Positions 19,594 to 30,908 of a stretch of DNA of 64,000 bases are shown one piece after another. The stretch comes from Palaemon carinicauda (Eukaryota; Arthropoda; Malacostraca; Decapoda; Palaemonidae), in NCBI RefSeq assembly GCF_036898095.1, contig NC_090731.1, positions 140,575,927-140,639,926 on the forward strand, given 5' to 3'. A program made the position numbers and the translations under genes. The number at the start of each line of letters is the position of its first letter. The stretch's first letter is position 1. The notes under the pieces were generated by a model that saw nothing but the letters and a program-made list of their open reading frames with translations, was not told the DNA's origin and made no database searches.

Positions 19594-21330
19594 TTAAGGT
19601 TGAGGGGAGGTAATAACTCCTTTGCCTAATACAGAAGCCATAGCTATGTATGGGCCCAAGGTGTAACACCTTTCATAATCCACTCTTACCTCTCTGAAGT
19701 AATGAGAGGTGAACACGGAGTTGCTTCTCCAGAACGTCGCGTCCATTATCTGTCTAACTGATATATTCTTACGATATGCCAGTGAAGTAGCGATAGCTCT
19801 CACCTCGTGAGCCCTTACTTTCAAAAGACCGAAGTCCTCCTCCTCACACAAGAAGTGAGCTTCTCTTATTGTTTCCCTCAGGAAGAATGATAAAGCATTC
19901 TTTGAAAGGGGTTTTTGCAGATCTTTCACTGAGCACAATAAGGAATTAGATGCGCCTCTAACATTCTTAGTACGAGATAAATATGCTCTGAGGGCTCTAA
20001 CTGGGCAGAGGAGCCTCTCCTGCTCTTGGCCCACCATATTAGTGAGGTTAGGAACCTCAAAAGTCCTCGCCCATGGTTTTGATGGATTTTCATTCTTGGC
20101 GAGGAAGTCAATCCTCAACGCACATACTGTTCCATTCTGGTTAAAGCCCACTTGTTTCTCAATAGCGTGAACTTCGCTGATTCTTTTTGCTGTGGCCAGA
20201 GCCATCAGGAAGAGGGTTTTCTTAGTAGCATCTCTAAGAGACGCTTGTGAGATGGGTTCGATTTTCTTGGTGCATAGGAACTTCAGAACCACATCCAGAT
20301 TCCAAGCTGGGGGTCTTAACTGAGCCTGCTTAGTTGTCTCAAAAGACTTCACAAGATCTTGCAAGTCTTTATTCTGAGTTAAATCTATGCCTCTGTGCCT
20401 ACAGACAGCTGAGAGCACACTCCTATATCCTTTAATCGTGGATACGGCTAGTTTAGCATCATGTCTGAGGGACAACAAAAAATCAGCTATTTGGCTCACA
20501 GAGGTAGTGGTTGAGGAAACTTTGTGCTGCTTACACCAAGCCCTAAAGGTTTCCCACTTAAATTGGTAGACTCTTTTTGAAGAGACCCTCCTCGCTCTGG
20601 CGACAGCTCTTGCAGCTTCCGCAGAAAAACCTCTCGCTCTGACAAGCTTCTCGATAGTCTGAAGGCAGTCAGTCGTAGAGCGAGGGGGTTTTGATGATAC
20701 CTCTCGAAGTGGGGCTGTTTGAGAAGCTTTGGACTTGGAGGAAGGCTTCTTGGAAAGTCCACCAACATGTCCACCATTTCTGTGAACCATTCTCTTGTTG
20801 GCCAGAATGGAGCTACCAGGATCATTCTTCCTGATTCGAGGAGAGCAAATTTCCTGACGAACAGATTGATGATCTTGAAAGGGGGGGAACGCATAGGTGT
20901 CCATCCCCGTCCAGTCCATCAAGAAGGCGTCTACTGCTATTGCATCCTCGTCCGGGACTAGGGAGCAGTAGTTGGGGATCCTTTTGTTTTGGTTGGAGGC
21001 GAAGAGGTCTATTAAAGGTCTCCCCCATAACTTCCACAGACTCTGACAGACCTGGTGGTTGAGGGTCCATTCCGTGGGAATAACTTGTCCTTTCCTTCTG
21101 AGCATGTCTGCTCTTACATACCTCTGTCCCTGCAAGAACCTTGTTAGAAGTTCTACATTGTTCTCCTTCGACCACAGGAGCTCTTTTGCTGTTTCGAACA
21201 GAGACAGAGAGTGAGTTCCCCCTTGCTTTCTGATGTAAGTTAGAGCTGTGGTGTTGTCCGAATTGACCTCCACTATCCTCCCTGACACCGAGTCTTTGAA
21301 GGCCTTCAGTGCTAACAGAATGGCCATCAA
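19594..21330 (-). CDS. A RNase H C-terminal part and tyrosine recombinase, 578 codons open
   Basis: This is the longest biologically plausible transposon frame in the window. Residues about 1-90 hold the RNase H core with S-D-N-T-T (Asp near 24) and a GQRYVRADMLRRKG block, where the usual final Asp is kept. Residues about 115-170 are the DLFAS / YCSLVPD linker typical of DIRS elements. From about 240 on is a phage-integrase-fold tyrosine recombinase: AKRISEV (Arg near 383), RAHEVRA (His 508, Arg 511) and SHYFR (Tyr near 544). All visible catalytic residues remain. The first Met lies inside RNase H, so translation would start upstream, in sequence that now has frame breaks. It would catalyse insertion of circular cDNA. 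Confidence 0.85.
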   Translation of the reverse strand: MMAILLALKAFKDSVSGRIVEVNSDNTTALTYIRKQGGTHSLSLFETAKELLWSKENNVELLTRFLQGQRYVRADMLRRKGQVIPTEWTLNHQVCQSLWKLWGRPLIDLFASNQNKRIPNYCSLVPDEDAIAVDAFLMDWTGMDTYAFPPFQDHQSVRQEICSPRIRKNDPGSSILANKRMVHRNGGHVGGLSKKPSSKSKASQTAPLREVSSKPPRSTTDCLQTIEKLVRARGFSAEAARAVARARRVSSKRVYQFKWETFRAWCKQHKVSSTTTSVSQIADFLLSLRHDAKLAVSTIKGYRSVLSAVCRHRGIDLTQNKDLQDLVKSFETTKQAQLRPPAWNLDVVLKFLCTKKIEPISQASLRDATKKTLFLMALATAKRISEVHAIEKQVGFNQNGTVCALRIDFLAKNENPSKPWARTFEVPNLTNMVGQEQERLLCPVRALRAYLSRTKNVRGASNSLLCSVKDLQKPLSKNALSFFLRETIREAHFLCEEEDFGLLKVRAHEVRAIATSLAYRKNISVRQIMDATFWRSNSVFTSHYFREVRVDYERCYTLGPYIAMASVLGKGVITSPQP

Positions 21331-22068
21331 CTCTTTCCTGTTGATGCGCCATCTGGTTTGTTCTTTTTTTCCAAGAGCCTGAGACCTCCTTGCTTCCCAG
21401 TGTTTCTCCCCATCCTGACTCCGAAGCGTCTGAGAACAACACTAGGTCTGGGTTCTTTCTGTACAGGGAGATTCCTTCTCCTAACAAAGCTGGATCCAGC
21501 CACCAAATCAAATGACTTGATTTCTGCTGGAATGAGGAAGGAAAAGGAGTCCTCCTGAATCTTCCTGTTCCATACTCTTGATAGGAAGTGTTGAAGAGGT
21601 CTGAGGTGCAGTCTTCCCAAAGAGACAAACTGTTCAAGCGAGGAGAGGGTTGCCAGCAAACTCATCCAATCCCTCGCTGAGCACTTCTGTCTCTCCAAGA
21701 ATTCCTGAACCTTCTCAAGGCACCTGGTCTGCCTCTCCTGGGAGGGAGAAGCCCGAAAACGAACTGAGTCCAGAACTATCCCCAAATAAAGAAGAGTCTG
21801 ACTCGGTCCGGTCTGAGATTTCTTCTTGTTGATGACGAGACCCAGTTCTTGAGCCATCATGAAAGTCTTGCATAGGTCCTCCAGACATTTCTCTTTCGAC
21901 CGGGATCTTATCAACCAGTCGTCCAAATATAGAGATACTCTAATCCCCTCTTGATGAAGCCATCCTGCCACGTCCGCCATTACTCTGGTGAAGACTTGAG
22001 GAGCAGTGCTGAGGCCGAAGCAAAGGGCCTTGAACTGGAAACACTTGCCCTGGATCATGAATCTCAGG
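21327..22068 (-). pseudogene. A reverse transcriptase, C-terminal half
   Basis: The frame contains FGLSTAPQVFTRV and SLYLDDWL, the DIRS/gypsy-like reverse transcriptase active site with both Asp present (about residues 44-47 of this piece). A YLGIVLDS motif follows. Another frame at 20,822-21,637 continues into the RNase H start (VLFSDASESGWG), so there is at least one frameshift near 21,600. The N-terminal half lies beyond the DNA transposon. The peptide ...HPTSRK is at 24,845-24,880 and YLRF resumes at 22,068. Confidence 0.8.
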
Positions 22069-22236
22069 TACAGTAGGGTCCCGAATTATGCGAGAATTTG
22101 GTCGATGAAAGGCCTCGTGTAATTGGAAATTCGTATATTTCGAAACAAATCATGGCGGCAAACAGCAACCTACCCGTCAATTTTTTTTTCACTCCATTTC
22201 TAGCTTTCTAGCTATATATATACTGTATATACACTG

Positions 22237-22275
22237 TGTGTGTGTGTATGTATGTATGTATATATATATATATAA

Positions 22276-22347
<72 letters not shown>
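22237..22347. repeat. (TG)/(TA)n microsatellite in the DNA transposon
   Basis: A short TGTGTG/TATG run passes into about 75 bp of TA dinucleotides. Confidence 0.9.
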
Positions 22348-22353
<6 letters not shown>

Positions 22354-22957
22354 CTTTTATCTTAACAATACTGTAAGAAATCCTTCTTATAGATTTTTTT
22401 TTATAAAATACTGTACAAAATTTCTTTTATGGATAAATAAAACAATAAAAAGTTGTTAAAGTTTTGATAATTTTCTATGACTGTAGTATTTACTACTGTA
22501 CTATGCATAGCTTACTGTTTTTAGTATTTTCCGAATGATGTAGAATTATTTCCTATAGATACAAAAAACAAAAAGGGTTTTCAAGGTTTGATACAGTACG
22601 TATCTAGCAATAGTTAAAAATTACAGTATAGTACTGTATATCCATGATGACATTCCCACACGTAAACACGGCTAGTAAGCGCAAGTGTGCACTAGGCTGC
22701 TGTACGATAATCACGCTTTTTTGCCCTGAGCGGTCATTTCACTAATGATAATTTTTCAAAGTTAATATAATTTCTTTATGCTTATAATTCGTAATTATAG
22801 TTAAAAGTAGGGATATTAATTAAATGGTTGAGTAAAAAAAACAATTAATACTACTATTATTTAATTTCAAATGGCTACATAACTGAATATTCTAATGGGT
22901 TCTTTTTATCTTCAATCGTAAATCTTACGCCTGGATAAGCAACAAAAGGAAAGGGAT

Positions 22958-22961
<4 letters not shown>

Positions 22962-23031
<70 letters not shown>

Positions 23032-23094
23032 ATATCGTTTCCTGTATAGTTTTCAAATATGTTCGTCATACATTTGTACATTATTTATCCACTT

Positions 23095-23165
<71 letters not shown>
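22962..23165. repeat. Two (TC)n microsatellites in the DNA transposon
   Basis: About 68 bp of TC at 22,962-23,029 and about 66 bp of CT at 23,099-23,164 are separated by 70 bp of ordinary sequence. They generate Arg-Glu repeat frames on the minus strand. Confidence 0.92.
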
Positions 23166-23167
<2 letters not shown>

Positions 23168-23431
23168 CGTTTCCTTTCCCTTTATAGTTTTGTGAAATTT
23201 CGTTGTCCAGTCATTCGGTAATGAGAAGTCATTTTCGCTTTCGGCATCGAAAGAAAACTTTGTTTCTTCAATATACTCATCACTGGAGGATTCAGAACTA
23301 GTGCTCTCATTATCAAACAGGTTATCATTATCAAATTCCACAACAAGAATATCATTTATTTCATCTAAAGAAATAACCTTCCTCTTTAGACCTTTCATTA
23401 CAAAAGGAACAACAAATAACCACTCATGCAT
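23166..23431 (-). other. Acidic open frame inside the DNA transposon
   Basis: The minus-strand frame opens MHEWLFVVPFVMKGLKRKV. It has an acidic, Ser-rich middle (DNDNLFDNESTSSES) before running into the (CT)n tract. This could be a degraded transposase N-terminus or a captured exon. I do not recognise it. Confidence 0.3.
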
Positions 23432-24844
23432 GAACGCCCGAGCGCACTGATAGGAAACCAGTTCAAACCAGAGTTTTGTAAAATCAAGCTACCTTCAGAA
23501 AAATAGTTGCCAGACATCATATAAGTTTCTATTCACAGTCCCCATATGCTGAGAGTGTTGCCAAGTGGTGATCCTATACTTACTATAGAGTAAAGTAACA
23601 TCACGAGACTGACGGCTTGTAAAAGGCAATTAAAGTCATGAACGGAATATACAGTTGAAGGCGGTACCGAGTAGATCGTGGTGAACGGTTTATCACGTGG
23701 GTGACGCTTAACAGGTTATAAAAACATTTTATATAGTTCGGTATTTTCTCTATCCATCCTCTCCCAGAAAACCTTCAAATGTGAATTATCGGAATGTGTG
23801 CAGATCTTGACAGTGCGATAACTAGTTAGCGACTGAGAATAAAAAAAAATAAAAAGCCCGATTGACGATGCTGATGAAGAGGATATCGAATACCGATTTT
23901 TCCCTAATTGATTTTTTCTACGTTCTGTCTAATCCAATGTACAGTACATTCTTATGTAAAGGGCGAACCCCAACATTTCTTGATGCTGCTACACTTTAAT
24001 TATAGATATTTTACCACCTATTTATAATCTTTATTTATAATAACATCTTTAGTAAAAGCTCTTCAATATCACTTTCAGGAGTAAATGCGTTTATGATCGA
24101 CGATGAAACGTAAAAAAAAAAAAACGTTTTCCTTTTAAGAAGGCGTTTTTTTAGGAAAAAAAAACAACACGAAACAAAATTGCTCATATTTCATATATTT
24201 TGATTTTCTAAGGATAAATAAAACATTAATTATAACATTATTATTACATAGTACCTGGTAAGATATCTTTTGCCGCAAAAGTTAACCTATAGACAGATGT
24301 TAAAATTGGTTAGCGAGTTCGTTATGATCAGCGATGGAACGTACTAAACAAAGTAATGGGTTTGGTTGTGATGACATGTTTGGCAGTAGCATGATATAAA
24401 ATAGTCTTTATTTTGATGGTTTTTAATTTAAAGTTTAATGAATAAGGATTTTTCACCATAATCACAACGTAAGTATAAAAATTAATTAGTACAAATATGG
24501 AATATTATACATATAGGTGTTGGACAGTTAGGCTAGGCCTAGCGACAAGTTCACACAACAGATGGGCAAACCTTAACATTTTTCATCCAAAACTAGTCTT
24601 AAAATGTTTGAACAGAAATCTTTCTCTCACATTCTCCCCCCCCCCCTTCTCAGACATCGGGGAACCATCACCCCCCCCCCCCAATACAATTAAGAAAACA
24701 ATAGATTTCATACGCTTCACGGTGCTTGACTCGCAGATTTAGAATGCTCCTCGCAAATACAGGAAAATTAATTTTTAAAAACTATCGATCGCGTAATTGA
24801 GGAATCGCGTAATTAGAACACGTGTAATTCGGGACCCTACTGTA

Positions 24845-25680
24845 CTTCCTTGAAGTCGGATGGATGGGGATGTGAAAATAAGCGTCCTGTAAATACAGAC
24901 ACACCATCCAGTCCCCTGGACGTACTGCTGCCAGCACCTACTGAGTCGTCTCCATGGTAAATTTTGTCTTTTCCACAAAGACGTTCAGAGAGCTGACATC
25001 CAGAACGGGACTCCATCCACCAGAAACATGCGATTGTAGAAGCCTGGGGAGGATAGTTCAAGAACTGGTTCTATTGCTCCCTTCTCCAGCATCTGGTCCA
25101 CCAGGTCTAGTAGGGCCCTTTGTTTCACGGCATCCGAGTACTGAGCCACTAAGGCTAGAGAAGTATTTGAAAGCGGAGGCTTCTTCAAGAGAGGGATCTT
25201 GTATCCCTCCTTGATGACCGAGAGGGACCAGGCGTCCGCCCCTCTTTTCTTCCAAGCCTGCTGAACGAACCTCTATTCGTTCTTCCGCCCGTCTCCTGCC
25301 TTCTTCCCCTGAAGACTGTTCTTGAAGGAGTTCTACCTCGAAAGGGCTGCTAAAATTTCCTCTCCTCTCTTGTCAGACGAAGGAATCACTGGTAAAGGCT
25401 TTGTTGCAGAGCGTGACAGGATGTCTTGTGTGACCTTTTGCGCAAGCAAAAGGGGAATGTCCCTGACAAGGGACTCAGGAAAGCTTCGAGAGAGGGGCGT
25501 AAAGGAGCTCAGCTCAGCCTTCTGCGCGACCATCACTGCTCTGGAAGCGAAAGAACATAACAGGGCCCTCTTCTTCAAAACTCCAGCCGAAAATAGGGAA
25601 GCCAACTCATTTGACCCGTCCGCAAGAGCATTGATCATGCATGCCATAATACTAGTAAGGTGTTCGGTTTTTCTGGGCAG
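24845..25680 (-). pseudogene. A reverse transcriptase N-terminal half and gag-pol linker, broken
   Basis: The piece next to the transposon encodes an F-H-I-P-I-H-P-T-S-R-K peptide. Further upstream are SRSGCQLSERLCGKDK and GPTRPGGPDAGEGSNRTSS-like frames in shifted registers that correspond to the FLV/KASGGWRP/ALIRF region of B. Several frame changes are needed to read it. Confidence 0.6.
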
Positions 25681-25681
25681 C

Positions 25682-26854
25682 CTACCTAGAGACCAGTCTA
25701 AAAAAACTGAAGTCTTTGAAGGCTTGGAAAATCCCCTTGACGAGGTGGTCAAGCTCAGACATGGACCACATTACCTTCGCCGAGTTAAGGGCATGCCTCC
25801 TAGCAGAGTCAACAATACCAGAGAAGTCCCCCTGGAAGGAGGCAGGCACTCCCAGGCCCAGAGGTTCTCCAGTCTCGTACCACATGCCCGCCTTAGAGGC
25901 AAGTCGAGCTGGTGGAAAAGAGAAGGTGGTCTTTACCGCTTGCCTCCGCTCCTTCAGCCAGTCAACAACTCTAGCGAGAGCCTTCCTAGCAGAGATGGAC
26001 AGTTTCATTTTGATGAAAGCCGACTGCTTTTTGGCCTTCTTCCTGCTATACTGCGATTGAGGAGAACGAGGAGCAGCAGGGTGAAACTGCTCCCCATAAA
26101 GCTCAGGGAGGGAGCGAGAGAAAACCTTATAATCCACAGCCACGTTAGCAGGTTTATCTTCAACCTCTGAAACATCATCAAGATCTTGTCCTACTTCCAC
26201 TTCAGAGTCCCTTTGTGCTGACGGTTCACCTGCATCCGAAAGAAACAAATCGTAGGATGCATCCTGTTGGCGAGGGCTGGATGCGTCCTGACACCGAGAA
26301 ACTCGCGCGTCCTGGCGCCGCGCGCTAAAAGTGCCCTCGAGGCGGTAGGCGGATTCGTCCTGGCACCGAGAGCTGGAAGCATCCTTGCGCCAAGAGCTGC
26401 GTTCGTCCTGGCGTCGTGAAGCGGAAGCGTCCTGGAGAGGCAGGCTGGAATCGTCCTGGTGTCGCGAGCGAGAGACGGAAGCGTCCTGATTCCGAGAATC
26501 GCGAGCGTTTTGGAGGGGTGCCGATAAAGAAGAAGCGCGGTACCGCGCCTTAGAAGAATCTCGCCGCGGTTCCCTGGGAGATGAACTCCGTTCCCTCTTA
26601 GAGGCCAATTTCTTAATAGGTAAAGAGGCGTCCTTACATCTATCTGACTGGGGGGAAGGACGGCTAAAAGCTTGTACCAGAGAAAACAGCAGCTTCTGCA
26701 TAACAGTCATAAAAGACTTCGCGACTGCTGCTGGATCCTGCAATTCTGAAGGCGATGGCTGCCGAGTAGCACTTGTTGTAGGAGAAGGGTCTCTCGACGG
26801 TCTCTCTTCACTTCCGACTCTAGGCTTTGGCCTTTTCACTGGAACAGCATCCAA
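25682..26854 (-). CDS. A gag-like ORF, 390 codons
   Basis: The N-terminal third (to about 110) is Pro/Ser/Arg-rich and likely disordered. The middle (about 110-200) contains degenerate repeats of the type S-R-C-Q-D-A-S, coded by 24-30-bp units. The C-terminal part has an acidic stretch, then KMKLSISARKALARVV and DHLVKGIFQAFKDFSFF, which is predicted helical and could be the capsid-like core. B's gag has a similarly placed helical region. It is probably nucleocapsid-like by position; no zinc knuckle is seen in this piece. Confidence 0.6.
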   Translation of the reverse strand: MDAVPVKRPKPRVGSEERPSRDPSPTTSATRQPSPSELQDPAAVAKSFMTVMQKLLFSLVQAFSRPSPQSDRCKDASLPIKKLASKRERSSSPREPRRDSSKARYRASSLSAPLQNARDSRNQDASVSRSRHQDDSSLPLQDASASRRQDERSSWRKDASSSRCQDESAYRLEGTFSARRQDARVSRCQDASSPRQQDASYDLFLSDAGEPSAQRDSEVEVGQDLDDVSEVEDKPANVAVDYKVFSRSLPELYGEQFHPAAPRSPQSQYSRKKAKKQSAFIKMKLSISARKALARVVDWLKERRQAVKTTFSFPPARLASKAGMWYETGEPLGLGVPASFQGDFSGIVDSARRHALNSAKVMWSMSELDHLVKGIFQAFKDFSFFRLVSR

Positions 26855-27178
26855 GTCATCCTCAGAAGGACAAGGTTCGGGGCTACTTGATAAGGGAGAG
26901 CGAAAACGGGTCTGGTCAGTAAGGATTCACCTCCTCTTCGTCGGTCTCGAAGCCTCATACTGCCATTTGCGTCAGGGAGAGGGGCTCGGGGAGGACTCCA
27001 TCACTTTTGACACGCCTTTTCCATGGCAGTCTAGAGCAGCCTGGGAAGATGCAACAGGACTGTCTGAGGCGACGGTTGACCGAGGATATATACCTCTCAC
27101 TCCCTTGCGGCCGTCGATGTACCTTCTCCCTTGGTCCTGGGAGCTTGGTAGAGGTCTAGACCTAGGGTAGTGACAGGT

Positions 27179-27721
27179 TCAATCAGTCGCCACCTCCACT
27201 GCACTTTCACTAGCACTAATCACACTCTCACTCTTATCTTTCAAGGTTGAAAGTTGGTCTTTAATAGCCTTCAACTCAGCCGCCATCCTGGCGTACCGAG
27301 GGTCATCCGTCGATACCGTTCCTGTAGAAGGGGCAGGAGCTACTACCTCAGGAGAAGGTTCAACTTCCACAGAGGAATTAATTAATGGATCAATAGAAAT
27401 ATCTAAACTAACTTCACTAGCAGATTTAGATTTAGATCTCGAAGCCCTCCTGACTTTATCTAACTCTAACTTGCGCACATAGCGCTTCATATCTAATCAT
27501 TCTTTCTCGCTTAAAGCCTCACATTCCTTGCACCTTTTATCAAGCGCACAATCAAAACCCCTGCAACCCAAACAAACCGTGTGAGGGTCTACCGAAACTT
27601 TCGGTAACCTCACCTTGCATTCCTCATTTACACAAACACGAAAATGAAGTTTATCAGTCATATTAAACAAACAAGTAGTAACAGAATAAATACAAAAGCA
27701 ATTGCCAAAACCCCAAGTCAA
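27179..27721 (-). pseudogene. A gag N-terminus with zinc-finger-like Cys cluster, one in-frame TGA
   Basis: From the Met at about 27,661 the frame reads MTDKLHF. It then carries a Cys cluster, CVNEEC, then CLGC, then CALDKRCKEC, consistent with a zinc-binding module. A single TGA (about 27,496) separates it from an in-frame continuation starting MKRYVRKLE at 27,490. B carries an analogous module at its gag start. Confidence 0.6.
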
Positions 27722-27769
27722 TGTACTTCACCAAAAAATAAGTCCGGTACAGCAACACACGGAAAGCGA

Positions 27770-27994
27770 ACGAAAAACTTCAATGGCGGACCAACGATGT
27801 TGTAAGTCCAACCGGCAGAGATGATTTGAGGAACAGAAAACGGGAATGATTCTAAGTACCACCCTGTAAGGGTTGTTAACCACCTAACTGCACAACCACC
27901 ACACGGCGGTTGCCGCGAGTTTTAAAAAATTCTGCCGGACGTCAGAGACTATAGCTATATATATATAACTGCCAGGTAAGTTCTATTCATAAAA
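27770..27994 (-). repeat. 5' inverted terminal repeat of A
   Basis: Inverted partner of 18,851-19,060, ending ACTGCCAGGTAAGTTCTATT then CATAAAA and directly abutting element E sequence. Confidence 0.82.
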
Positions 27995-29085
27995 TACAAA
28001 CCCTCCGCTATTTATAGGGGTGACCAACTGGACTCACCAACTGGACTCGGTCATGACCCGGGGACCTCTCTATTTTTATCTGTGATCGATAGTAGAAGGG
28101 ACCATACCCTCGCTAAAATGAAGTGCCGATGTGAGGTAATGCACTGATAGCAGCCTGTAGAAGCTTGTGTGTGAGTGGAACTAACAGTGTGGCTTATCTT
28201 TAACATAGGAACTAGAGTACAAAACCTATTGTTCTTAAGACTTACCCAATACCCTCCCTCAAAAAGGTATTGGGGACGTAACAAAGTATCATTCTATACT
28301 TCGGGGGCACAAGGGAAATGAGTCTTACCTGCAGCGAGGTGAGGTCAGCAATGCTGAGGCTTGCGGAGCTGTTTTCCCCAGAGGGGAGAAGGTGAAAGGA
28401 AGAAAGGAGCCAGGCATTCTTACTCATTCACCCCAGACTAATCTGGGTAACCTCAGCCCTCAACCCTCTAATACTTGTCCCTCAAGGAGCCTGAGATATT
28501 TAGACCATTTGTTGTACGACCACCACAGGACCGATGGAAAAGGTCTCCATGTTCCTGTGGGTTATGTCTTTGCAGGTAGTGGGCCGTGAAGGTCGACTGA
28601 CGCTTCCACATGCCCACTAACAGTATCTGCGTCACAGAGTAGTTTCTTGAATGCCAGGGACGTAGCAACGCCACTGACGTTACAAGCTCTGGGTCTCAGG
28701 ATGGAGGGGGGTCTAGATTGAGAACAATGCCAATGGCCTTCCGATCCCTGAGGGGAAGGAAATCCTTGTGATCCTCCTCTTGACCTTCCCCGTGCTGGTC
28801 AACAGTGCTAACACACAGGGGCGAGCTAGTGTCGTTGCTTTAAGGTAACATCACAGACTCCTCACTGGGTAAAACCCCTGTTGATGGCTCTTCGGTTACT
28901 GAACAAAGACTCTTTATCCGAAATGGGCTGCACCTAGGGTACAGCACACTCGGATTGTGAGTCTTGGGAATCAACTCAGGGACGCCTCTGAGGATTACTT
29001 CTTCCCGTCTCCTAGAGTAGAAAACATCAAAAGATGGATCATACAACACACAAACTCTCTTGGTCAGAGCCCAAGTGAGTAGAAT
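27995..29085 (-). pseudogene. Element E: second half of ICR and truncated tyrosine recombinase
   Basis: It opens with TACAAACCCTCCGCTATTTA, the continuation of the ICR broken at 4,347. Upstream on the minus strand, pieces of a family-1 recombinase are readable. YSVTQILLVGMWKRQSTFT and LQRH match the tyrosine-bearing end in B, and LLTWALTKRVCVLYD matches the first catalytic Arg region (ASAKRVSELHG in B). It ends at 29,085 where B's terminus begins. No continuation of E is found beyond B at 37,011. Confidence 0.7.
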
Positions 29086-29438
29086 TGACAAATTCATAGG
29101 TAATTTATATTTTTCCTAACTATACAAACCTTAGCTATTTAATATGGGTAATTACTTTCTGCATAGCTGAAATGACTAGCCATTAGAATTTTATCGACGG
29201 TTTACAACCCCATCGCTAGTTAGCGGGGGGCAGGGAGGGTAGCTTGCTAACCCCCACCCCACCTCACACACACCTGTGCTGAGCTCACTTTGCTTAGAGG
29301 TAGGAGTTCAAGGGGGATAGGGCTGGCGGGCACGTTTGATTAAATAGCTAAGGTTTGTATAGTTAGGAAAAATACAAATTACCTACAAATTTGTCATTTT
29401 TTCCGTAACTGAAATACAAACCACGCTATTTAATATGG
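29086..29438 (-). repeat. 3' terminal repeat and ICR of B
   Basis: The terminal repeat covers about 29,086-29,339. The ICR at 29,340-29,438 starts AAATAGCTAAGGTTTGTATA, the complement of the left terminus. It continues TTTTCCGTAACTG to GCTATTTAATATGGG, the complement of the right terminus at 36,968-37,010. Confidence 0.82.
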
Positions 29439-29921
29439 GTGACTCAACCCTTAGGAAGGGTGGTAAGTCCCGGCCAGTACTGGCTTTTGGCTTTGCCCGG
29501 GGACTCAATATCTGAGTGTGTCAGCATTCAACAATAAGGAGTCCCTGCACCTCGCTAGCACCTTGCTATACAAGGGCTGCAGCCTATGTAAGCTGTGTGT
29601 GAAGGTTGAAGAGTGACTCGTCCTAGGAAGTTGACCTAAAGTCCTTTAGATGGAAACTTTAGGCTAGGACTCTCCCAATACTACCTCGTCTGGGTATGGG
29701 GACGTGACAGTATTAACTTAATACTAGGAACACAAGGAAACATGGTTTACCTGCAGTGGTTTGAGGTCAGCTGTGCAGAGAACCCAGGATGCTGCTTTCC
29801 CCAAGAGAGGGGAGGATGAAGAAAAGAATAAGGGCCAGACATACCTTTTCATTCATGCAAACTAAGACGGGGTAACAATACCCTCAATCCTCTGCTACTT
29901 GTCCATTAAGGAGTCTGAGGT

Positions 29922-30908
29922 TTAAACCAGCTGTTGTGCAGCCACCACAGGACCGATAGAGAACGTATCGAGTCTCCTGTGGGTCACGTCTTGCAGGTAG
30001 TGGGCTGTGAAGGTCGTCTGACGCTTCCACACCCCTGCTTGTAGAACCTGCGTCACTGAGAAGTTCTTTTTGAAGGTCAGGGACGTAGCTACGCCCCTGA
30101 CATCACGTGCTCTAGAGCAACGTGACGGAGGAGGATCAGGATTCAGGGATAGGTGTATTACCTTCCGAATCCATGCCGAGATGGTATTCTTGGTAACCCT
30201 CCTCTTCGTCTTCCCAGTGCTCACAAAAAATGCCTGCACTTGGTGATGAACTGCTGCCGTTCTTTTAATATACAGCCTCAGACTCCTTACTGGACACAGT
30301 AGGAGATGGTCTGGGTCATCTGTTACAGAACGAAGACTCGAAACCTGGAAAGAGTTGAACTGTGAGTCCGGCACTCCCGGATTCTGAGTCTTAGCAACAA
30401 ACTCAGGGACGAATCTGAACGTTACCTTCCCCCATCCCCTTCAATGGGCGATGTCATACGAGAGACCATGAAGTTCACTGACTCGCTTGGCCGAGGCCAA
30501 AGCTTGTAGGAACATCGTCTTCCAAGTCAGGTGGCGATCTGAAGCCTGGCATAATGGTTCATAGGGAGGTCTTTTAAGGGACCTGAGAACTTGAACCACG
30601 TTCCATGGAGGAGGTCTCACTTCCGACTGAGGGCAGGTAAGTTCATAACTACGTATGAGTAGGGAAAGTTCCAGCTAAGAAGAAATGTCCATTCCTTTGA
30701 GCCTGAAGGCTAGACTTAAGGCTGAGCGATAGCCTTTCACTGCCGAGACTGAAAGGCGCATTTCTTCTAGCAAGTACACGAAGAACTCCGCTATTGCTGG
30801 AATAGTGGCAGCGAGTGGAGATATACCCCTTCCACGACACCAACCACAGAAAACTGTCCACTTCACCTGGTAGACCCCTGCGGATGACTTTCGCAGGTGT
30901 CCAGACAT
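29922..30908 (-). pseudogene. B tyrosine recombinase
   Basis: The N-terminal core-binding part (30,675-30,908) contains AEFFVYLLEEMRLSVSAVKG. The middle carries ASAKRVSELHG (catalytic Arg) at about 30,490. The C-terminal frame (29,922-30,374) has SRARDVRGVATS in place of the A-H-E-V-R box (the His is replaced by Asp-type sequence) and FTAHYLQDVTH with the nucleophilic Tyr. A frame shift near 30,400-30,650 separates the halves. Confidence 0.75.

Larger units (their letters stand above)
22071..24842. mobile_element. 2.77-kb pogo/Tigger-like DNA transposon inserted in A
   Basis: It begins CAGTAGGGTCCCGAATTA and ends with the exact reverse complement (18-bp inverted repeats). It is flanked on both sides by TA, the target duplication of Tc1/mariner-pogo elements. 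The CAGT start and GGTCCC word resemble Tigger/pogo ends. Removing it restores the reverse transcriptase peptide SRK-YLRF, identical to the uninterrupted sequence in element B. No DDE transposase is recognisable inside, so it is probably non-autonomous or decayed. Confidence 0.88.
18851..27994 (-). mobile_element. DIRS-type retrotransposon A (family 2), split by a DNA transposon
   Basis: The ends are ATGGAGTTTTTATG on the left and TTCTATTCATAAAA on the right. 27,780-27,960 is the inverted partner of 18,880-19,060: both contain the AATTCTGCCGGACGTCAGAG region or its complement and GGGAATGATTC. Coding order on the minus strand is zinc-finger gag (27.7-27.2 kb), gag (26.9-25.7), reverse transcriptase (25.2-21.6), RNase H and tyrosine recombinase (21.6-19.6). 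With the 22,071-24,842 insertion removed it is about 6.4 kb. The recombinase frame is still open; the other domains carry stops or shifts. Confidence 0.85.

Noticed and set aside
25322..26170. 282-codon plus-strand frame
   Set aside because: Antisense shadow of the DIRS A gag frame on the minus strand.
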